Of a stretch of 34,364 bases of DNA, positions 23,426 to 31,342 are shown one piece after another. Location: assembly GCA_029288175.1 (NCBI GenBank), contig JARFPS010000260.1, positions 1-34,364 of the forward strand. Direction: 5' to 3'. A program made the position numbers and the translations under genes. Position 1 is the first letter of the stretch, and each line of letters begins with the position of its first letter. The notes under the pieces are model-generated. The model saw only the letters and a program-made list of their open reading frames with translations. It was not told the DNA's origin and made no database searches. The stretch comes from Miltoncostaea sp. Its GTDB lineage: Bacteria; Actinomycetota; Thermoleophilia; Miltoncostaeales; Miltoncostaeaceae.

Positions 23426-23432
23426 GGGTCCC

Positions 23433-24149
23433 ATGAGCGAACCCAAGGTCGCCCTCGTGTTCGGCGCGCGCAACGTCGGCCGCGCCGTCGTGGCCGACCG
23501 CCTGGCGCGCGGCTGGCGGGTCGTGGCGGTCGCGAAGACGGAGGCGACGCTGGCGCGTCTCGCCGAGCTGCACCCCGAGGTCGCCACCATCGAGGGCGAC
23601 GCCTCGGACCCGGCGTCGGTCGCGGCGGCGCTCGATGTCGCCGCAGGGCTGGGTTCGGTCGAGCTGATCGTCAACGCCGTCACGGCGCCGCCGCGCGACG
23701 GCAGCTTCGGTGGCGGCCCCGTCGCCGAGGCCCCGCCGGAGCGCCTCGGCGCGTGGATGAACGGCTTCGTGCCCCACGCCTGGGAGGTGCTCCGTGCCGG
23801 GGGCGCCGCCCTCGCGGAGCGGGGGCGGGGCACGCTCGTGCAGGTGGCCGGCGGCTCGGCGCGCCGGGGTCTGCCCGGGCGCGGGTCGTGGGGGGCGGCC
23901 CAGGCGGCCGCGCGGGCCCTGACCCAGTCGATGTCGCAGGAGCTGCGGCCCGCCGGGGTCCACGTGGCGCTGCTGATCGCCGACGGCATGATCTGGACCG
24001 AGCGCAACCCCCTCGGGGACAAGGACGAGCGGCGGGGTCTCGCGCCCGAGGACGTCGCCGACGCCGTGGCCTATCTCGAGGCGCAGAGCCCCCGGGCCTG
24101 GACCCACGAGCTGGTGCTCACCCCCGCGGGCGACACCTACACCCCGTAG
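23433..24149 (+). CDS. SDR-fold protein with degenerate active site
   Basis: 238 residues from ATG 23433; ATG 23424 lies in the promoter-like box and is less likely. The short-chain dehydrogenase fold is visible: ALVFGARNVGRAV (an altered TGxxxGIG nucleotide loop), GDASDPASV, LIVNAV (for the usual NNAG), and a C-terminal strand-helix pair. The catalytic Tyr-x3-Lys is missing: the position after the GGSARRGLPG strand reads SWGAAQAAA, so Tyr is Trp and Lys is Gln. It is probably not a working SDR oxidoreductase, or it has a different chemistry or a binding role. The next gene, also an SDR, starts 8 bases after its stop. Confidence 0.85.
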   Translation: MSEPKVALVFGARNVGRAVVADRLARGWRVVAVAKTEATLARLAELHPEVATIEGDASDPASVAAALDVAAGLGSVELIVNAVTAPPRDGSFGGGPVAEAPPERLGAWMNGFVPHAWEVLRAGGAALAERGRGTLVQVAGGSARRGLPGRGSWGAAQAAARALTQSMSQELRPAGVHVALLIADGMIWTERNPLGDKDERRGLAPEDVADAVAYLEAQSPRAWTHELVLTPAGDTYTP

Positions 24150-24156
24150 CCGCTCG

Positions 24157-24960
24157 ATGACCACCGCCCCGTTTCACGGCAGGACGGCCCTGATCACCGG
24201 GGCGGGTGGCGACATCGGCCGGGCCGCCGCTGTGCGGCTCGCCGCGGGCGGAGCGGCGTTGATCCTCGCCGACCACGAGGAGGCGGCCGCCGGGGTCGAG
24301 CGCACGGCCGGACTCGTCGCAGAGCAGCCGTCGTCGACGGGCTCGTCGGTGCGGCTGTTCGACGTGACGTCCGCCGACCAGGTCCGGGGCGCGCTGGCCG
24401 CCGTGCCCGGTCCTTAGGACCTGCTGTTCAACAACGCCGGGGTGCAGGGGGCCTTCGCGCCGACCTTCGACGCCCCGATCGACGACGTGCGGGCGACGCT
24501 CGATGTGAACGTGATCGGCGTGCTGATGGTCCTGCAGGCCTTCGCGCGGGCGCTGATGGCGGAGGGGCGGCCGGGGGCCGTGGTGAACACGGCGTCGATG
24601 GCCGGCCTGGCCGGACCGCCCAACATGGTGGGGTACACGGCATCCAAGGCCGCTGTGATCGGCCTCACCCTCTCGGCGGCGAAGGACCTCGCGCCTCACG
24701 CCATCCGCGTCAACGCCGTCAGCCCGGCCTACATCGGGCCCGGCGCCATGTGGAGCAACCAGGTGGCCGAGCAGGCGCGGGTGCCGAGCCGGTACTACGG
24801 CGACGACACCGCCACCGTGGAGGCCCAGATGATCGAGCAGATCCCGATGCGCCGGTACGGAGGCCTCGACGAGGTCGCGAGCGCGGTCGCGTTCCTGCTC
24901 TCGGACGATGCGTCGTACCTCACGGGCGTGAACCTGGAGGTCGCCGGCGGCGTGCGGTGA
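24157..24960 (+). pseudogene. SDR-family oxidoreductase interrupted by one in-frame TAG
   Basis: From ATG 24157 the frame reads a full SDR of about 267 residues except for TAG at 24415-24417. Before it: ALITGAGGDIGRAAA (the TGxxxGIG nucleotide loop) and the LFDVTSADQV stretch. After it, in the same frame: DLLFNNAGVQGAF (NNAG motif), VNTASMAGL (catalytic Ser), GYTASKAAV (Tyr-x3-Lys) and the C-terminal LTGVNLEVAGG. Relatives have a Leu, Val or similar residue at the stop position (GPxDLLFNNAG), so one base change from TTG would give TAG. It is either a recent nonsense mutation, an assembly error, or a read-through codon. A restart at GTG 24439 would give a fragment without the cofactor loop. 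Confidence 0.85.
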
Positions 24961-25091
24961 GCCGCCCCCGGGCCGCCCTCAGCAGCTCCGGCGGATCTCG
25001 GCGCCGATGCGAGCGACCGCTCTCGCACCCGACGTCGGCCCCACCCCCCTCCCCGTCGATGCGACCCCGTCCGACTCGTCCGCCGCGCGTT

Positions 25092-25097
25092 CACAAT
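25092..25097 (+). promoter_or_regulatory. -10-like box CACAAT before aat
   Basis: CACAAT ends 7 bases before ATG 25105, with the same layout as lipA and the SDR at 23433. The rest of 24961-25091 holds nothing recognisable. Confidence 0.35.
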
Positions 25098-25104
25098 GGA
25101 GCCG

Positions 25105-25713
25105 ATGGATGGCCCGAGCCCCGAGGAGATGCTGCAGGCCTACCTGCTGGGCTACTTCCCGATGGACGAGCCCGGCGCGGCGGAGGTCGGCTACTACGAG
25201 TGCGACCCGCGGGCGGTGTTGCCCAGCCGGGACCTCCGCGTGCCGCGCTCGGTGGCCCGGGCGCTGAGGCGGGGCGAGTACGAGGTGCACGTCGACCGCG
25301 CCTTCGACCGGGTGCTGGCCGGCTGCGCCGCAGATCGCGACGACGGGGTGTGGCTCACTCCGCGACTGATGCGGGCATACGAGCGTCTGCACACCCTTGG
25401 CCACGCCCACAGCGTGGAGGCCTGGCGTGGGGGCGAGCTCGCGGGCGGGCTGTTCGGCGTGGCCCTGCGCGGCCTGTTCACCAGCGAGAGCATGTTCCAC
25501 CGCGCGCCCGACGCCGGCCATGCGGCGCTGGTCGGCGCGGGGCGCCTGGTGGCCGACCATGGCTTCGCGCTCTGGGACATCCAGATGGCCAGCGCCCACA
25601 CGCGCCGCTTCGGCGCCGAGGAGATCCCGCCCGAGGAGTACCGGGCCCGGCTCGACGTGGCCCTCGGTGCCTCGCCACGCCCGATCACGCCCGGGCGCCG
25701 CGACGTCGGCTAG
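25105..25713 (+). CDS. aat: Leucyl/phenylalanyl-tRNA-protein transferase
   Basis: 202 residues from ATG 25105; ATG 25096 (9 bases up) is the alternative. The enzyme adds Leu or Phe to proteins with N-terminal Arg or Lys, marking them for ClpS/ClpAP degradation. Family features are AYLLGYFPM (about 12-20), YYECDPRAVLP, the VWLTPRLMRAYERLHTLGHAHSVE stretch, GGLFGVALRGLFTSESMFHR, and LWDIQMASAHTRRFGAEEIP near the end. The length is slightly shorter than E. coli Aat (234). The stop TAG overlaps the ABC permease stop on the opposite strand: both lie within CTAG (25710-25713). Confidence 0.93.
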   Translation: MDGPSPEEMLQAYLLGYFPMDEPGAAEVGYYECDPRAVLPSRDLRVPRSVARALRRGEYEVHVDRAFDRVLAGCAADRDDGVWLTPRLMRAYERLHTLGHAHSVEAWRGGELAGGLFGVALRGLFTSESMFHRAPDAGHAALVGAGRLVADHGFALWDIQMASAHTRRFGAEEIPPEEYRARLDVALGASPRPITPGRRDVG

Positions 25714-27065
25714 CCCGCGGCCGGGTCGCGCAGCCTCAGCGCGATGACCGCGGCGGCGCCGAACGCCAGGGCAAGCCCGGCCAGGTGCGCCACGTCCCAG
25801 CCCAGGTCGCCCGACACCTGCGGATCGACCAGCAGCGTCTGGAATGCCTCGAAGGCGGGTCCGAAGGGCACGAAGGCCGCCGCGGTGCTCGCCACCGGCG
25901 AGTTCGGCACCAGCCCCACCGCCACCAGGGGCATGGCGATCATCACCGTGGCCAGCAGGGCCGTGCGCGCGTCGCGGGCCGCGGCGCCCACCAGCGCGCC
26001 GAAGCTTCCGAAGGCCGCTCCGGCGACCAGCAGCACGGGGAGCCACAGACCCCAGCGCCCGATGGTCAGCGCGGTGACCAGCGCGACAAGGACCAGCAGC
26101 AGGAGGCCGATGGCGAGGCAGGCCAGCGCCGTGAAGACGATCTTCTCGCCCACCAGGGCGGGGCCCGTCACCAGTCCCCGCCGCAGCCGGACGAGGGCGT
26201 TCTCCGCGCGCTCCGACGAAAGGGTCGTCGCGCCGATCAGCGCCCCCGCCAGCCCCAGGCTCGCGACCAGCGCGCCCGCGAAGCCGAACGAGCTGAGCGG
26301 ATTGCGGCCGGCGTCGCCCTCGATGACCTCGAGCTCGATGGGGGTGCTGATGGCGCTCGCGGCCGGACGGGCCAGATCGAGGTTGGCGGCGGCGCCGTCG
26401 ATGAAGGTGACGATGGGGTCGAGCCGGTCGGCGCGCGCCGCCTGGCCGTCGGCCCGCAGCTCCTCCTGGACGTCGACCACCAGATCGCGCGCCCGGCGGA
26501 GCCCGATGGCCTCCACGGAGCGCCCGAACACGCCCAGCTCGCCGCCGTTGACGACCAGGTCGACCAGCGCGAGCACGTTGGAGACATAGCCCTGCGCGAG
26601 GCCCTGGTTGAGCTGGAAGACCACCGATTCCACCCGGCGCTGAATGGCCTCCCCGGAGATCGGTTGGCGCGGGTCGGTCTCGAGGATGATCTTGGGGGGC
26701 CTCAGGCCCGAGCGGAGGTCCGCGATGAATCCGTCGGGCAGGGTGAGCACGGCCACGACCCTTCCCTCGTCCAGGGCCTTGCGGGCCGCCTCGGGGTCGA
26801 GCTCCAGCAGATCGACCTCCTCCTCCAGGCGGTCGGTGTAGTCCTCGATCGACAGGCGCTCGTCGCCCACCCGCACCGTGGCCTCGGTGTCCTCCAGGTT
26901 CACCAGCGCCACGGCCGGCCGGCGCTCGTCGGCCTGGAGAACCAACGCGACGAGGAGCGCGATGACCACCGGGTAGCCGACCAGCAGGGCGATGAGGGCC
27001 GGTGAACGCCACAGGACGCGGGCGTCCTTGCGACCCAGCAGCAGCGCGGCGCGCAGGGAGCTCAT
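25710..27065 (-). CDS. ABC exporter permease (ABC-2/NatB type)
   Basis: 451 residues from ATG 27065, overlapping the ATPase stop (ATGA). The shape is that of NatB/YhgE-like permeases: one N-terminal helix (about 22-43), a large outside domain of about 220 residues (46-265, with VVAVLTLPDGFIADLRSG and PIVTFIDGAAANLDLA), then five or six C-terminal helices starting near 270 (FAGALVASLGLAGALIGA). Such pairs export ions, drugs or lipids, and the substrate is not evident. It is cotranscribed with the ATPase and the AI-2E-family permease. Confidence 0.87.
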   Translation of the reverse strand: MSSLRAALLLGRKDARVLWRSPALIALLVGYPVVIALLVALVLQADERRPAVALVNLEDTEATVRVGDERLSIEDYTDRLEEEVDLLELDPEAARKALDEGRVVAVLTLPDGFIADLRSGLRPPKIILETDPRQPISGEAIQRRVESVVFQLNQGLAQGYVSNVLALVDLVVNGGELGVFGRSVEAIGLRRARDLVVDVQEELRADGQAARADRLDPIVTFIDGAAANLDLARPAASAISTPIELEVIEGDAGRNPLSSFGFAGALVASLGLAGALIGATTLSSERAENALVRLRRGLVTGPALVGEKIVFTALACLAIGLLLLVLVALVTALTIGRWGLWLPVLLVAGAAFGSFGALVGAAARDARTALLATVMIAMPLVAVGLVPNSPVASTAAAFVPFGPAFEAFQTLLVDPQVSGDLGWDVAHLAGLALAFGAAAVIALRLRDPAAG

Positions 27066-27778
27066 GCCGGCGCCCCGCCGTCGACCAGATCGAGGAAGGC
27101 CTGCTCGGCGGTCTCGGCGTCCCTCTCGGCGCCGGGGGCGAGCTCGGCCGGGGCACCCGAGAACGCGGCGCGTCCCCCCACCAGGACCATCAGCGAGGTG
27201 GCCTGGCGCCGAGCCTCGTCGACCGACTGCGTCGAGAACAGCAGAGCGACATCCAGCTCGTCCCGCAGGCCCTCCAGCCAGTCCCAGAGACGGATGCGCT
27301 GGTCGGCGCTGAGCGTGGAGGTGGGCTCGTCGAGCAGCAGCGCATCGGGTCGGCCCGCGAGAGCGACGCACAGGTTGAGCCGCTGAAGCGTGCCCGTCGA
27401 CAGCCGCGCCGCCCGGCGATCGGCGTACTCGCCGAGGTCGGCGTGCTCGATCAGCTCGTCGGCGCGGGCCGCGGGGTCGCCGGCGCCCTCGAGGTCGGCG
27501 AACAGCACCAGGTTCTCGCGGGTGGTCAGGCGGCTGTAGAGCGCCGGTCGATGGGGCACCCAGCCGACGCTGGCGCCGCCCCAGTCCAGGGTGCCCGACG
27601 TGGGCCGGTCGACGCCCGCGAGCATCGTGAGCAGGGTGGTCTTGCCCGCGCCGTTCGGGCCGAGCAGCGCCAGGGCGTCGCCGCGCGCCAGCGTCACGTC
27701 CACCCCGTCGAGTGCGTCGAACTCCCCGTAGCGACGGCCCAGGCCGGTCGCGGTGAGCAACGTGGCGCCGGACGTCAC
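27062..27778 (-). CDS. ABC transporter ATPase with an unusual H-loop
   Basis: 238 residues from GTG 27778, overlapping the permease upstream (GTGA). The Walker A motif is GPNGAGKT (40-47), the signature LSTGTLQR (126-133, with Thr for the second Gly of LSGGxxQR), and Walker B ALLLDEPT (146-153). The switch histidine position reads STQSVDEA (182-189), with Gln184 where ABC ATPases of this group usually have His. That residue activates the hydrolytic water, so turnover may be slow. The partner is the permease at 25710. Confidence 0.91.
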   Translation of the reverse strand: MTSGATLLTATGLGRRYGEFDALDGVDVTLARGDALALLGPNGAGKTTLLTMLAGVDRPTSGTLDWGGASVGWVPHRPALYSRLTTRENLVLFADLEGAGDPAARADELIEHADLGEYADRRAARLSTGTLQRLNLCVALAGRPDALLLDEPTSTLSADQRIRLWDWLEGLRDELDVALLFSTQSVDEARRQATSLMVLVGGRAAFSGAPAELAPGAERDAETAEQAFLDLVDGGAPA

Positions 27779-28929
27779 GGCGCCGGTTCGTTCGGCGGTT
27801 GCCTGGGCATCTCGGCGGTGGTCGCCGGGTCGGGCGTCGAGATCGTCTCGGCGGAAGCGGCGTCCTCCGCCTGGCGGCCGAGCCGCAGCTGCTGTGAGGC
27901 GAAGAGCACGGTCTCCTTCACCAGCACCACGGTGGGGATGGCGATGAGGATGCCGATCACGCCCGCGAGCTGCTGGCCGACGATGACCCCGAAGATCACC
28001 ACGAGCGGATGCACGCCCACGGCGCCTCCCATGACCTTCGGGATGATCAGGTTGCCCTGGATCTGCTGGATCGCGATGAAGGCGATGATGACCCACACCG
28101 CACCGAACGAGGTGGTGAACAGGGCCAGCAGGACCGGGGGGATGGCCCCGAGGAAGGCCCCCACGTAGGGGATGAACTCGGTCAGGAACACCCATGCCGC
28201 GAAGGCCACGGCGAAGGTCGCGCCGAGCGGGAAGAGGCCGGTGACCCCGTAGATCCACAGAACCACCCCGGCCATCACCGCGGCGACCATCGCCACGATG
28301 ATCTGGGCTTTCATGTACTCGGTCAGCGAGCGCTCGGCGCGGCGCACGAAGGCCACCGCGTCGGGCCCGCCCACTTGGTGCACGAAGCCCAGGATGCGCG
28401 GTGCGTCGATGATCATGTACACGGCGGCGACGATCACGATGATGACCACGACGAGGGCGCCCAGCACGTTGAGGCTGATCGACAGCGCGTTGTCGGCCGC
28501 CTCGTTGGCGCGCTCCTCGAGGCCGGTGACCAGGTCGTTGCCGGTCTCGCGCACGTTGACGTCGATGCCGCGGTCGTCGAAGAACGTCTGCACCGTGTCG
28601 ATCCGCCGCTCGGCCTGATCCGTGTAGACCGGCAGGTCGCGCTGGATCTCCTCGACCTGGGTGCGGATCGGGTCGACCAGGACGAAGACGATCGCCGCGA
28701 CGGTGATGATGAAGCCGGCGAAGACCACGATCACCGCGAGCCCGCGGGGCACCTTCAGCCGGGTGAGGCTGCGGACCACCGGGTTGAGCAACATCGCCAG
28801 CACGACGGCGACGATGAAGATGAGCAGGGCCTGGCCGACCGTCTGGCCGATGATCCAGAGGGCCACGAGCGCCGCGACCGCCAGGAGAACCTGAGCCCAC
28901 GGCGGGGGTGGGGCCGTGCGTGCGCTCAT
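27775..28929 (-). CDS. AI-2E family (PerM-like) membrane protein
   Basis: 384 residues from ATG 28929. The family has about eight helices: N-terminal helices at about 10-30 and 33-75 (IFIVAVVLAMLLNPVVRSL), a polar, helical outside region of about 95-155, and a C-terminal block (205-330) with the family stretch EFIPYVGAFLGAIPPVLLALF and IIPKVMGGAVGVHPLVVIFGVIVGQQLAG. Members have been linked to sodium/proton exchange and to autoinducer-2 export, so no substrate is assigned. The ABC ATPase start overlaps its stop (GTGA). A TAGGAT box lies 9 bases before the ATG. Confidence 0.93.
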   Translation of the reverse strand: MSARTAPPPPWAQVLLAVAALVALWIIGQTVGQALLIFIVAVVLAMLLNPVVRSLTRLKVPRGLAVIVVFAGFIITVAAIVFVLVDPIRTQVEEIQRDLPVYTDQAERRIDTVQTFFDDRGIDVNVRETGNDLVTGLEERANEAADNALSISLNVLGALVVVIIVIVAAVYMIIDAPRILGFVHQVGGPDAVAFVRRAERSLTEYMKAQIIVAMVAAVMAGVVLWIYGVTGLFPLGATFAVAFAAWVFLTEFIPYVGAFLGAIPPVLLALFTTSFGAVWVIIAFIAIQQIQGNLIIPKVMGGAVGVHPLVVIFGVIVGQQLAGVIGILIAIPTVVLVKETVLFASQQLRLGRQAEDAASAETISTPDPATTAEMPRQPPNEPAP

Positions 28930-28938
28930 CCGCCGACC

Positions 28939-28944
28939 ATCCTA
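28939..28944 (-). promoter_or_regulatory. -10 box TAGGAT upstream of the AI-2E gene
   Basis: TAGGAT on the minus strand, 9 bases before ATG 28929. The divergent M23-like gene begins 98 bases away, or 47 if its upstream ATG is used. Confidence 0.4.
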
Positions 28945-29027
28945 GACGCCGCCGCCCCGTCGCCCGTCCGCCGGGCATGACCGCGCGAATCGTCACCCGT
29001 GGTGATGCCGGTACCCTGACCGACGAG

Positions 29028-29765
29028 GTGGCGCAGGTTTCCCAGGAGCAGATCGCGGCGCGGCGCGCCATGCGCCGCCGGCGCCAGGCGGCCCGGCGCC
29101 GGCGGATCCTGATCACCGCGTCTCTTCCGCTCATCGCGGTGGGGCTCATCGCCGTGGCGGTCACCCTGCTGGGCTCCGACGAGTCGCCCGGCCTGGCATC
29201 GCCCGTCGCCTCTCCGGCGCTGGGCGGCGGCCAGCAGCCCCCCGAGCTGGTCATCGCCGAGTCCGAGGGAGTGGAGATCCACCTTCCGGTCGACCCCGAC
29301 AAGGTCACCGCCATCCTCTATCACCCGGTCAACAGCGCCGCCGGGATCCCCATCGAGCCCGCCGACGACGTGGACCACGAGCAGGCCGACCGGGCGGGGC
29401 GCATCGGGCCCGCCACCGCCGGCCTGGACGTGGGCGCTCCGGCCGGCACGACGGTCTTCGCCCCGGTCGACGGCGCCGTCGTGGGCGTGACCGACTACGT
29501 GGTGGCCGGCTCCCGGCAGGGCTTCGAGGTCATCATCGAGCCGGGATCGGCGACCGGTTCGGTGCTGCGCGTCAACCACCTCGAGGCGAGCGACGGTGTC
29601 GTCCGCCCCGTCGTCGGCGATCAGGTCGTGGCGGGCGAGACGGTCATCGGCCGGGTCAGGGACTTCTCGGCCGTGGTGGAGCAGGAGCTCGCGGGCTTCA
29701 CCCAGGATGCCGGCAACCATGTGCACATCGAGATGATCCGCCGCCCCGCGGATCTGCTGCCGTAG
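29028..29765 (+). CDS. M23/LytM-like protein missing the first zinc ligand
   Basis: 245 residues from GTG 29028; ATG 28977 would add 17 residues. The GTG is preferred because TACCCT (29012-29017) lies 10 bases before it, but this is not decisive. A basic N-terminus and one helix (LITASLPLIAVGLIAVAVTLL) anchor it outside the membrane. The C-terminal part, over 100 residues, is LytM-like: AGLDVGAPAGTTVFAPVDGAVVG, VNHLEASDG and NHVHIEM. The usual first zinc-binding HxxxD reads TAGLD, so that His is Thr, while HxH is kept. Such degenerate M23 proteins often act as amidase activators or binders, not peptidases. It is followed after 16 bases by the YmdB-type gene. Confidence 0.85.
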   Translation: MAQVSQEQIAARRAMRRRRQAARRRRILITASLPLIAVGLIAVAVTLLGSDESPGLASPVASPALGGGQQPPELVIAESEGVEIHLPVDPDKVTAILYHPVNSAAGIPIEPADDVDHEQADRAGRIGPATAGLDVGAPAGTTVFAPVDGAVVGVTDYVVAGSRQGFEVIIEPGSATGSVLRVNHLEASDGVVRPVVGDQVVAGETVIGRVRDFSAVVEQELAGFTQDAGNHVHIEMIRRPADLLP

Positions 29766-29781
29766 TGCCGGGCCTGGCCCG

Positions 29782-30573
29782 ATGAAGATCCTGACCGTCG
29801 GCGACGTCGTGGGCGGGGTCGGCCTCCGCGCCGTGGTCGACCGCCTTCCCGGGCTGCGCGAGCGCCACGGGGCGGACCTGGTCGTGGTGAACGCCGAGAA
29901 CGCGGCGCGCGGCGCGGGCACCTCGCCGCGCCAGGCGCGCGACCTGCTCGAGGCCGGCGCCGACGTCCTCACCGGCGGCAACCACACCCTGCGGCGTACT
30001 GAGCTGTATCCGTTGCTCAACACCGACCCGCGCGTGCTGCGCCCCGAGAACCTGACCGTGCGTGCGCCGGGCGGCGGCCTGGCCGTGGTCGAGACGCCGG
30101 CCGGCCCGGCGGCGGTCCTCAACGTCGTCGGCTCCGTGTTCATGGACTCGGCCAGGAGCCCCTTCGCCACCGCCGACGAGCTGCTGGGGCGGGTCGATGG
30201 CCGGGTCGGGGTCGTCGTGGTCGACATGCACGCTGAGGCGACGAGCGAGAAGGTCGCCTTGGGGCGCCATCTGGCCGGACGCGTCACGGCGGTGGTCGGC
30301 ACCCACACCCACGTGCAGACCGCCGATGCTCAGATCATCCCCCCGGGGACGGCCTACGTCACCGACCTGGGCATGAGCGGGCCTCACGACTCGGTGATCG
30401 GTGTGCGCACCGAGACCATCCTGACCCGGTTCCTGACCGGGGCGCCCGGCGGCTTCGAGCCGGCCGAGCGCGGCGTGAAGGTTCAGGGCGCGGTCATCGA
30501 GGCCGACGCCGACGGGCGCGCCACGGCCGTGAGCACCTTCTCGATCGACGCCGACGAGCCGCTCGCGGGCTGA
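29782..30573 (+). CDS. YmdB-type metallophosphoesterase (cyclic nucleotide phosphodiesterase family)
   Basis: 263 residues from ATG 29782. In Bacillus the YmdB family hydrolyses 2',3'-cAMP and affects motility and biofilm genes. The metal site is complete: GDVVGG (Asp8), VNAENAARGAG (Glu-Asn), GGNHT, VDMHAEATSEK and VVGTHTHVQTAD. The final signature is GTAYVTDLGMSGPHDSVIG. The length matches the family (about 260-265). The Trp-Asp that often follows GNHT is here Leu-Arg (GNHTLRRTEL). The stop is 5 bases from the M74 gene stop on the other strand. Confidence 0.93.
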   Translation: MKILTVGDVVGGVGLRAVVDRLPGLRERHGADLVVVNAENAARGAGTSPRQARDLLEAGADVLTGGNHTLRRTELYPLLNTDPRVLRPENLTVRAPGGGLAVVETPAGPAAVLNVVGSVFMDSARSPFATADELLGRVDGRVGVVVVDMHAEATSEKVALGRHLAGRVTAVVGTHTHVQTADAQIIPPGTAYVTDLGMSGPHDSVIGVRTETILTRFLTGAPGGFEPAERGVKVQGAVIEADADGRATAVSTFSIDADEPLAG

Positions 30574-30578
30574 GGCCG

Positions 30579-31253
30579 CTACGGGCCTCGCAGCGGGCCG
30601 AAGCGGGCGTGCAGGTGCCGGTCGTGGTGCGGGATGTACTGCACGCGCCCGGGCGGGCCCCTCAGGCCCGTCTCCCGGCTCACGAACACGACGGCCGCGC
30701 CGCGGGCCAGGAAGCGGTCGACCAGGTCTTGCGCCAGGGCGCGGTCGATCTGACCGACGTGGTCGGCCGCGCGCTCCCTCCCGTCCGCCCGGGGGTAGTA
30801 GACGTCCACGTCCAGCCCGTTCTGATGCGAGGCGTGACCCGGGGCCCCGAACCGCACTCCGAAGTCGCCGCCGTCGCGGCGGCTGAGGTCGCCCACCGTC
30901 ATGCGCGGAGCGCCGGGGTGGGCTCGGCGATGGGCCTCCGCGATCTCCAGCGTCGCCCGGATGGTGGTGTCGGTGGCCCAACGGCGGCCGGGCCGGTTGC
31001 CCACCGTCCGGAGCACCGGATCCCAGGTGATGTGGTGCTCGCCCTCCGCCGGCAGGCGCACCCCGGCTCGCAGCGCTCCGTCCCAGGGCACGCCCACGGC
31101 CTCGGAGTCGCGCCAGATCGGCGGCTCGCCCTCGCCCTCGGGCGCCGTGGCGGTGGGCGTCGCCGTCTCCCGCGCCCACTGCGCCACCGAGGCGCAGCCC
31201 GCGCCGACCAGGCAGAGCGCCGCGGCGGCGGCGAGGACCGTGAGGCGTCGCAC
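30579..31253 (-). CDS. Penicillin-insensitive murein endopeptidase-like (M74/MepA, LAS fold)
   Basis: 224 residues from GTG 31253. A signal peptide of about 20 residues ends in LVGAGC; the Gly at -3 makes it a poor lipobox, so lipidation is uncertain. The zinc-peptidase core has VGDLSRRDGGDFG, then SHQNGLDVDVYYPR (the LAS-type SHxxGxAxD-like first metal motif) and HHDRHLHARF (the final metal-binding HxH motif). M74 enzymes cut D-alanyl-meso-diaminopimelate cross-links in peptidoglycan. It is shorter than E. coli MepA (274). A TACCGT box lies 7 bases before the GTG and there is no ribosome-binding site. Confidence 0.88.
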   Translation of the reverse strand: MRRLTVLAAAAALCLVGAGCASVAQWARETATPTATAPEGEGEPPIWRDSEAVGVPWDGALRAGVRLPAEGEHHITWDPVLRTVGNRPGRRWATDTTIRATLEIAEAHRRAHPGAPRMTVGDLSRRDGGDFGVRFGAPGHASHQNGLDVDVYYPRADGRERAADHVGQIDRALAQDLVDRFLARGAAVVFVSRETGLRGPPGRVQYIPHHDRHLHARFGPLRGP

Positions 31254-31260
31254 GCATCTG

Positions 31261-31266
31261 ACGGTA
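31261..31266 (-). promoter_or_regulatory. -10 box TACCGT for the leaderless M74 gene
   Basis: TACCGT on the minus strand, 7 bases before GTG 31253. Confidence 0.45.
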
Positions 31267-31342
31267 GAACCGAGTCCGCTCGCGTCCACCCGCCGCGTTC
31301 GACCGCACCCGCGGATGGTCGCGGTGGAACCTCCGACCCGGG

